In this document: positions 59,506 to 64,000 of the stretch, piece by piece | How the letters are laid out: each line of letters opens with the position of its first letter | How positions within the stretch are numbered: the first letter of the stretch is position 1 | The notes under the pieces: generated by a model | The model's database searches: none | Seen by the model: only the letters and a program-made list of their open reading frames with translations | What the model was told of the DNA's origin: nothing | Translations under genes and position numbers: made by a program | Assembly (NCBI RefSeq): GCF_003073375.1 | Contig: NZ_CP029002.1 | Span: 296,001-360,000 of the forward strand | DNA length: 64,000 nucleotides | Direction: 5' to 3' | Origin: Lysinibacillus sp. 2017 | Lineage (GTDB): Bacteria > Bacillota > Bacilli > Bacillales_A > Planococcaceae

Positions 59506-59608
59506 CTAGCGTTTTAGATTAGTTCTAATTGTGAAAAGATAATAAAATGAGTAGGGTAATCAACAGGTTTCCTATATTTTAAATTCAAACAAAGAAAGGA
59601 GGGCTACG

Positions 59609-60265
59609 ATGTTCAACTTTGAAAAGGTCGTGCCCTCTATTCCTTATATTTTAGAAGGAATAGGCGTTACATTACAGATCGTTGTCTTCGCGACGATTCT
59701 CGGGTTAATTTTAGGGATACTTTTAGCATTATGTAAAATCGGAACAGTAAAGCCACTTCGTTGGTTTGCTACATTCTATACATCGATTTTCCGTGGGACA
59801 CCACTTGTCCTACAATTAATGTTGATTTACTATGCAGTACCTCAAGTATTAGACATTCAAATTGATGCGATTCCAGCAGCCATTATCGCATTCGGCTTAA
59901 ACTCAGGTGCCTACATTTCAGAAATTATTCGTGCAGGTATTAATGCAGTCGACAAAGGTCAAATGGAAGCTGCCAAAGCACTTGGTATCCCGTACGGCAA
60001 AATGATGAAAGACATTATCTTACCACAAGCAATGAAAAATATTTTACCATCGTTAATGAATGAATTTATTACATTAAATAAAGAATCGGCCATCGTGACA
60101 GTAATCGGTGCGTTAGACATTATGCGTCGTGCGTACGTTGTGGGTGGTTCAACATTCACATATTTAGAGCCGCTACTTATTGCCGGTGTAATCTACTATG
60201 TGATGACGCTAGTATTATCATTCCTTGGCAAAATGCTAGAAAAGAGGATGAAACGCAGTGATTAA
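59609..60265 (+). CDS. Amino-acid ABC transporter permease
   Basis: 218 residues and five membrane helices of the His/Glu/Gln/Arg/opine type: [17 protein letters not shown] near the middle and the cytoplasmic EAA loop [33 protein letters not shown] lies before the ATG. The stop overlaps the ATPase gene by eight bases. Confidence 0.94.
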   Translation: MFNFEKVVPSIPYILEGIGVTLQIVVFATILGLILGILLALCKIGTVKPLRWFATFYTSIFRGTPLVLQLMLIYYAVPQVLDIQIDAIPAAIIAFGLNSGAYISEIIRAGINAVDKGQMEAAKALGIPYGKMMKDIILPQAMKNILPSLMNEFITLNKESAIVTVIGALDIMRRAYVVGGSTFTYLEPLLIAGVIYYVMTLVLSFLGKMLEKRMKRSD

Positions 60266-60974
60266 AATTGATAATCTAAAAAAATCATATGGCAAAAACG
60301 AAGTACTAAAAGGGATCACAACCGAAATTAAAGAAAAAGAAGTAATTGCCATTATCGGGCCATCTGGTTCTGGTAAATCGACTTTTTTACGTTGCATTAA
60401 CCGTTTAGAGGAACCAACTGCTGGTGTGATTACAGTGGGTGGCGTCGAAATTACCGATAAAAATGTGATGAAAGTGCGCGAAAACTTAGGCATGGTATTC
60501 CAACACTTCCACCTGTTCCCGCATAAAACCGTTTTAGAAAACTTAACGTATGCACCGATTAATGTGAAGGGTGTTTCAAAAGAAGAAGCTGTGAAATTAG
60601 GGGAAGAATTACTGTCAAAAGTTGGTCTTTACGACAAACGTAACGAGTATCCGAACCGTTTATCAGGTGGGCAAAAGCAACGTGTAGCCATCGCGCGTGC
60701 GTTGGCGATGAACCCAACAGCGATCCTTTTCGATGAGCCAACAAGTGCACTGGACCCAGAAATGGTTAAAGAGGTATTAGAGGTTATGAAATCTTTAGCT
60801 GAATCAGGCATGACAATGTTAATCGTAACGCATGAAATGGGCTTCGCCAAAGAAGTAGCAGACCGTGTGTTGTTCTTAGATGGGGGCGTATTAGTGGAAG
60901 ATTCTCCACCAGAGGAATTCTTCACAGCACCTAAATCAGAACGTGCGAAAGAATTTTTAGACAAAGTTTTATAA
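60258..60974 (+). CDS. Amino-acid ABC transporter ATP-binding protein
   Basis: 238 residues. Walker [10 protein letters not shown] (34-42), Q loop FQHFHLFPH, signature [12 protein letters not shown], Walker B ILFDEP and the switch histidine in VTHEMGF are all intact; it is GlnQ-like. The start is GTG 60258, inside the permease gene (AGAGGATG upstream). It completes a three-gene importer serving the aminotransferase. Confidence 0.95.
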   Translation: MIKIDNLKKSYGKNEVLKGITTEIKEKEVIAIIGPSGSGKSTFLRCINRLEEPTAGVITVGGVEITDKNVMKVRENLGMVFQHFHLFPHKTVLENLTYAPINVKGVSKEEAVKLGEELLSKVGLYDKRNEYPNRLSGGQKQRVAIARALAMNPTAILFDEPTSALDPEMVKEVLEVMKSLAESGMTMLIVTHEMGFAKEVADRVLFLDGGVLVEDSPPEEFFTAPKSERAKEFLDKVL

Positions 60975-60987
60975 TATGTGATCAGAG

Positions 60988-61019
60988 CGCATCTACCCTT
61001 ACCGGTGGATGCGTTTTTT
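60988..61019 (+). terminator. Terminator of the aminotransferase-ABC operon
   Basis: CGCATCTACC pairs with GGTGGATGCG around CTTACC, followed by T6. Confidence 0.88.
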
Positions 61020-61245
61020 GGTATTTAAAACTATATTTATATAAAGAATTAAACCGATTGAACTAAAGGGAGGCACGTTATTAGAAAAGTTGTTATTAGT
61101 GCTATTTGTTGAGTAAAAGGGATAATGGTGGGAGTTAATAATGTAATAAATATCGTTTTACTATTCTTGAGTAATAAAAATTGAATAGGTATTTTTGGAA
61201 GCGTATTATTCTTCATTACGAACGAAAGTATTGGAGAGTAATAAA

Positions 61246-63660
61246 TTGAACACAATTAAATTATATACAGCTACATTATTATCTACGGCAGCAGTTGTCA
61301 CTGTACCCTATGCAGTTTTTGCGCAAAGTCCATTAGAAACAATTACTGAGACAATTCAATCTGGTAGTACATATATACAAGATATTTCCAATGTAAGAAC
61401 ACAGCTTCTGGGAGCGGCACAAGGCTTTCATATTTTCGCACGTGAAGCAGCTATTGGTTCAACACATACGAACGGAAATATTGCAACAGAGCTACTAATC
61501 GGCACAGCAAATTTCGGAACAAGTGTGAAAGGTTCAAATGAAGTTGGCGGAACAAGTAATCAACAGTTTGCCTCGCGCTTAAAGGACATTTCATATATTC
61601 AAAACTTTGAAGCTATGACAGCTAAACCATTTACAACGAAGCGTCCGAATAAAATTATTTTTGGAGAGAGTGTAAGCTTCTTCAAGCAATTTAATGAACG
61701 CGATGAAAATGGTAAACAAATCGTTGGAGGAACAAGTGATCCATCATTTTATGTTCAAAATGAAGATGGAACAATTGTGAAATTTGATGATATTCGTAAA
61801 ACAGGACAGCTACAAAATAATGAAATGAACCGTTTTTATTATGCGGAAACACTTTTCCAAGATAAAAATGGAGAAAAGTATATTGATTTTGATCAAGAGT
61901 TTAACAATTTAACGACGTTATCAAATCAATTAGCAACAGTAGAGCAAAGTGAAGGCATTGTGACGGATTATCAAGATAGAAATCGACGTTCAATCGATGT
62001 TTCGAATGCAGTAGCCAAAGATGGTTATGTGTATGTAACGATTAGTCGTGATGTTTTAGAACTAGATACACAATTAACAATTAAAGGTCTTTCTTTAGGT
62101 ACGATGGTTATTATTAACGTTGATGCAGCAGGAAGTGAAGTAATTAATACACGTAGTAAAATCGTCTTGAATTATAACGGTGTAGAACGAAATAACCGTG
62201 AAAGTGAATACTTTGATGACAATGTTGTGCTTTGGAACTTTGTAAATGGTAGTCAATCGTTTAGTGGAACTGCTAATTTAATGAATACATGGCAAGGTTC
62301 AATTTTAGCGCCGAATGCAGAGGTATCAAACTATCATAATGTAGATGGTAATATTATTGCGAAAAAGTTTAAAAATAAGGGTGGAGAAACGCATCGTTGG
62401 GACTTCCAAGGTACTGTAGTAGAAGGAACAGAGGCAACGCCAGAAGAACCTGAAACAAATCCAGGAGCAGAGGTAACACCAGAAGAACCTGAAACAAATC
62501 CAGGGGCAGAGGTAACACCAGAAGAACCTGAAACAAACCCAGGAACAGAAGTAACACCAGAAGAACCTGAAATAAACCCAGGAACAGAAGTAACACCAGA
62601 AGAACCTGAAACAAACCCAGGAACAGAGATAACACCAGAAGAACCTGAAACAAACCCAGGAACAGAAGTAACACCAGAAGAACCTGAAACAAATCCAGGA
62701 ACAGAAGTAACACCAGAAGAACCTGAAACAAATCCAGGAGCAGAGGTAACACCAGAAGAACCTGAAATAAATCCAGGAACAGAAGTAACGCCAGAAGAAC
62801 CTGAAATAAAACCAGGAACAGAAGTGACACCAGAGCCTGAAGTTAACCCAGGAACAGAAGTAACACCAGAAGAACCTGAAACAAACCCAGGAACAGAAAT
62901 AACACCAGAAGAACCTGAAACAAATCCAGGAACAGAAGTAACACCAGAAGAACCTGAAACAAATCCAGGAACAGAGGTAACGCCAGAAGAACCTGAAATA
63001 AATCCAGGAACAGAAGTAACACCAGAACCTGAAACAGACCCAGGAACAGAGGTAATGCCAGAACCTGAAATAAACCCAGGAACAGAAGTAACACCAGAAG
63101 AACCTGAAATAAACCCAGGAACAGAAGTAAAGCCAGAGCCTGAAGTTAACCCAGGAACAGAAGGAACGCCAGAGGAACCTGAAACAAATCCAGGAACAGA
63201 AGTAACACCAGAACCTGAAACAGACCCAGGAACAGAAGTGATACCAGAACCTGAAACAAATCCAGGAACAGAGATAACACCAGAACCTGAAGTAACTCCA
63301 GGAAAAGAAGGAACACTAGAGCCTGAAACTAACCCAGGAACAGAGGTAACGCCAGAACCTGAAGAAGTTCTAGGTACCAATGATATAGAAATACCTGATG
63401 AAGAAATAGAAGTATCGGTTGAAATTGGAAATGAACTGATGTCAGTGCCGAATGTATTTGCTGAAAGTGGAATGGCAACGAATAAAGAAATCGTAGAGGA
63501 AGTACCCGCTACTCAGACAATTACTACTGAGTCAGAAACGACAATTGAAAAATTACCACAAACCGATGGCGCATCTCAAAAAGGCATCATGTACACGGGT
63601 TTAGCTTTATTATTAGGCAGCGTGCTAGCGTTTGTAAAACGCCGTCATAAACAGTTTTAA
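61246..63660 (+). CDS. Wall-anchored choice-of-anchor-A protein with Pro/Glu/Thr repeat stalk
   Basis: 804 residues, a likely adhesin. A signal peptide (about 1-27, ending AVFA) precedes a choice-of-anchor-A domain (about 30-385), recognised by LGAAQGFHIFAREAAIGSTHTNGNIA and NTWQGSILAPNAEVSNYHNVDGNI-like stretches. A stalk of about 25 units of PGTEVTPEEPETN (12 or 13 residues) fills about 393-707. The C-terminus has the sorting signal LPQTD (770-774), a hydrophobic helix and KRRHK. The usual final G of LPxTG is D here. Start is TTG 61246 seven bases after GGAGAG, preferred over upstream frames because it opens the signal peptide. Confidence 0.88.
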   Translation: MNTIKLYTATLLSTAAVVTVPYAVFAQSPLETITETIQSGSTYIQDISNVRTQLLGAAQGFHIFAREAAIGSTHTNGNIATELLIGTANFGTSVKGSNEVGGTSNQQFASRLKDISYIQNFEAMTAKPFTTKRPNKIIFGESVSFFKQFNERDENGKQIVGGTSDPSFYVQNEDGTIVKFDDIRKTGQLQNNEMNRFYYAETLFQDKNGEKYIDFDQEFNNLTTLSNQLATVEQSEGIVTDYQDRNRRSIDVSNAVAKDGYVYVTISRDVLELDTQLTIKGLSLGTMVIINVDAAGSEVINTRSKIVLNYNGVERNNRESEYFDDNVVLWNFVNGSQSFSGTANLMNTWQGSILAPNAEVSNYHNVDGNIIAKKFKNKGGETHRWDFQGTVVEGTEATPEEPETNPGAEVTPEEPETNPGAEVTPEEPETNPGTEVTPEEPEINPGTEVTPEEPETNPGTEITPEEPETNPGTEVTPEEPETNPGTEVTPEEPETNPGAEVTPEEPEINPGTEVTPEEPEIKPGTEVTPEPEVNPGTEVTPEEPETNPGTEITPEEPETNPGTEVTPEEPETNPGTEVTPEEPEINPGTEVTPEPETDPGTEVMPEPEINPGTEVTPEEPEINPGTEVKPEPEVNPGTEGTPEEPETNPGTEVTPEPETDPGTEVIPEPETNPGTEITPEPEVTPGKEGTLEPETNPGTEVTPEPEEVLGTNDIEIPDEEIEVSVEIGNELMSVPNVFAESGMATNKEIVEEVPATQTITTESETTIEKLPQTDGASQKGIMYTGLALLLGSVLAFVKRRHKQF
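62422..63369 (+). repeat. In-frame tandem repeats of 36-39 bases
   Basis: About 25 units, mostly 39 bases (13 residues PGTEVTPEEPETN) and several 36-base units lacking one glutamate codon. Units differ by single-base changes. Because the unit length is a multiple of three and stops are absent, all-open antisense frames result. Confidence 0.93.
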
Positions 63661-63663
63661 AAA

Positions 63664-63706
63664 GAAGAAAAGCGTAGCCACTTGTTTAAATGGATACGCT
63701 TTTTCT
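63664..63706. terminator. Terminator between the adhesin gene and ywbE
   Basis: AAAAGCGTA pairs with TACGCTTTT, with further inner pairs CCA/TGG; A and T runs on both sides serve the convergent genes. Confidence 0.8.
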
Positions 63707-63708
63707 CA

Positions 63709-63906
63709 TCATTTCGGATATGTTTGACAAACGCGTCCAATTTGACCATCTGTTAAACGCACTTTAATGCCGTGTGGGTGAGAGCTACTATTCGTTAATA
63801 AATCTTTTACGATTCCGCGCGTTGTTGTACCTGTACGCTGATCCTTTTTCAAGACGATATCCACTTCTAAGCCAGCAAATACATCACTACGATTTTTTCC
63901 GTTCAT
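63709..63906 (-). CDS. ywbE: YwbE family protein
   Basis: A 65-residue basic protein with the whole of the YwbE (DUF2196) domain: GLEVDIVLKKDQRTGTTTRG, then VKDLLTNSSSHPHGIKVRL and DGQIGRV. The family is small, widespread and of unknown function; the fold suggests an RNA- or nucleic-acid-binding small barrel. AAGGAG lies before the ATG. Confidence 0.94.
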   Translation of the reverse strand: MNGKNRSDVFAGLEVDIVLKKDQRTGTTTRGIVKDLLTNSSSHPHGIKVRLTDGQIGRVCQTYPK

Positions 63907-63959
63907 CTACAAAACTCCTTTAAATCAACATTCACTCAGTATACCACGTGAAATGAAAA

Positions 63960-63984
63960 AAGCCTTGCAACAAAGCAAGGCGTA
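63960..63984 (-). terminator. Terminator at the right edge for a minus-strand gene outside the window
   Basis: On the minus strand GCCTTGC pairs with GCAAGGC, followed by TTTTTT. A minus-strand stop codon TAG in ATTTAG lies just upstream (about 63985), so a coding region probably enters from the right. Confidence 0.7.
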
Positions 63985-64000
63985 CTAAATGATTATTTCG

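Noticed and set aside
62422-63369. Repeat array considered as a CRISPR
   Set aside because: Units are contiguous without unique spacers and are in frame in a surface protein.
62334-63380. Long antisense frames (348, 153 and 83 residues) under the adhesin repeats
   Set aside because: They follow from tandem repeats whose unit is a multiple of three and lacks antisense stops; composition is monotonous (SGSGVTSVPGF or LFQVLLVL-like) and there is no ribosome site.

Overview
This window comes from a low-GC Gram-positive rod, most likely of the Planococcaceae (Solibacillus, Lysinibacillus or Kurthia group). The basis is strong AGGAGG-type ribosome sites, frequent TTG and GTG starts, intrinsic terminators behind most genes, an rrn operon of Bacillales type followed by a tRNA run, a SAM-I riboswitch, and Bacillales families such as HelD, HemAT, YwbE and a PdaC-like deacetylase. 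The genus is inferred from gene content only.

Layout. 1-6000: the start of a membrane transporter, SAM-riboswitch-controlled metY, an orphan gene, and a minus-strand hutG-gltS pair with a divergent LysR gene. 6160-12485: an rrn operon (16S, 23S, 5S, no spacer tRNA) and eleven tRNA genes ending in a terminator. 12580-12950: an insertion sequence remnant. 13035-17115: a CdaR-type regulator, then an operon of a sodium/solute symporter, an overlapping 38-residue membrane protein and an opine-type dehydrogenase. 17213-32690: mixed core genes: an alpha carbonic anhydrase lipoprotein, a short homoserine dehydrogenase, a DMT exporter, a two-component system with a small membrane protein between its genes, a phosphoesterase, uppP, a HemAT-like oxygen sensor, and a lysine-degradation set (ALDH, lysine 6-dehydrogenase, acyl-CoA dehydrogenase). 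32787-48590: surface and housekeeping genes, including a beta-propeller protein, a polysaccharide deacetylase, a split ThrE exporter, a GGDEF/EAL protein, HelD and scoAB.

48560-56750 is the most distinctive accessory block. An MFS gene diverges from an operon encoding a VOC-type extradiol dioxygenase, a GalB-like 4-oxalomesaconate hydratase (PIG-L fold), a LigK/GalC-like aldolase, a RidA protein and a DctPQM TRAP transporter, followed by a GntR/FCD regulator. The two divergent promoters carry the same palindrome, TTGTTCAACAA, at the same position over the expected transcription start. The block reads as an uptake and ring-cleavage route ending in pyruvate and oxaloacetate. The enzyme combination is not one I can match to a described pathway.

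57325-64000: a class III aminotransferase joined to an amino-acid ABC importer, then a large wall-anchored choice-of-anchor-A protein with a long Pro/Glu/Thr repeat stalk and an LPQTD sorting signal, and ywbE. I saw no CRISPR array, prophage or replication origin.
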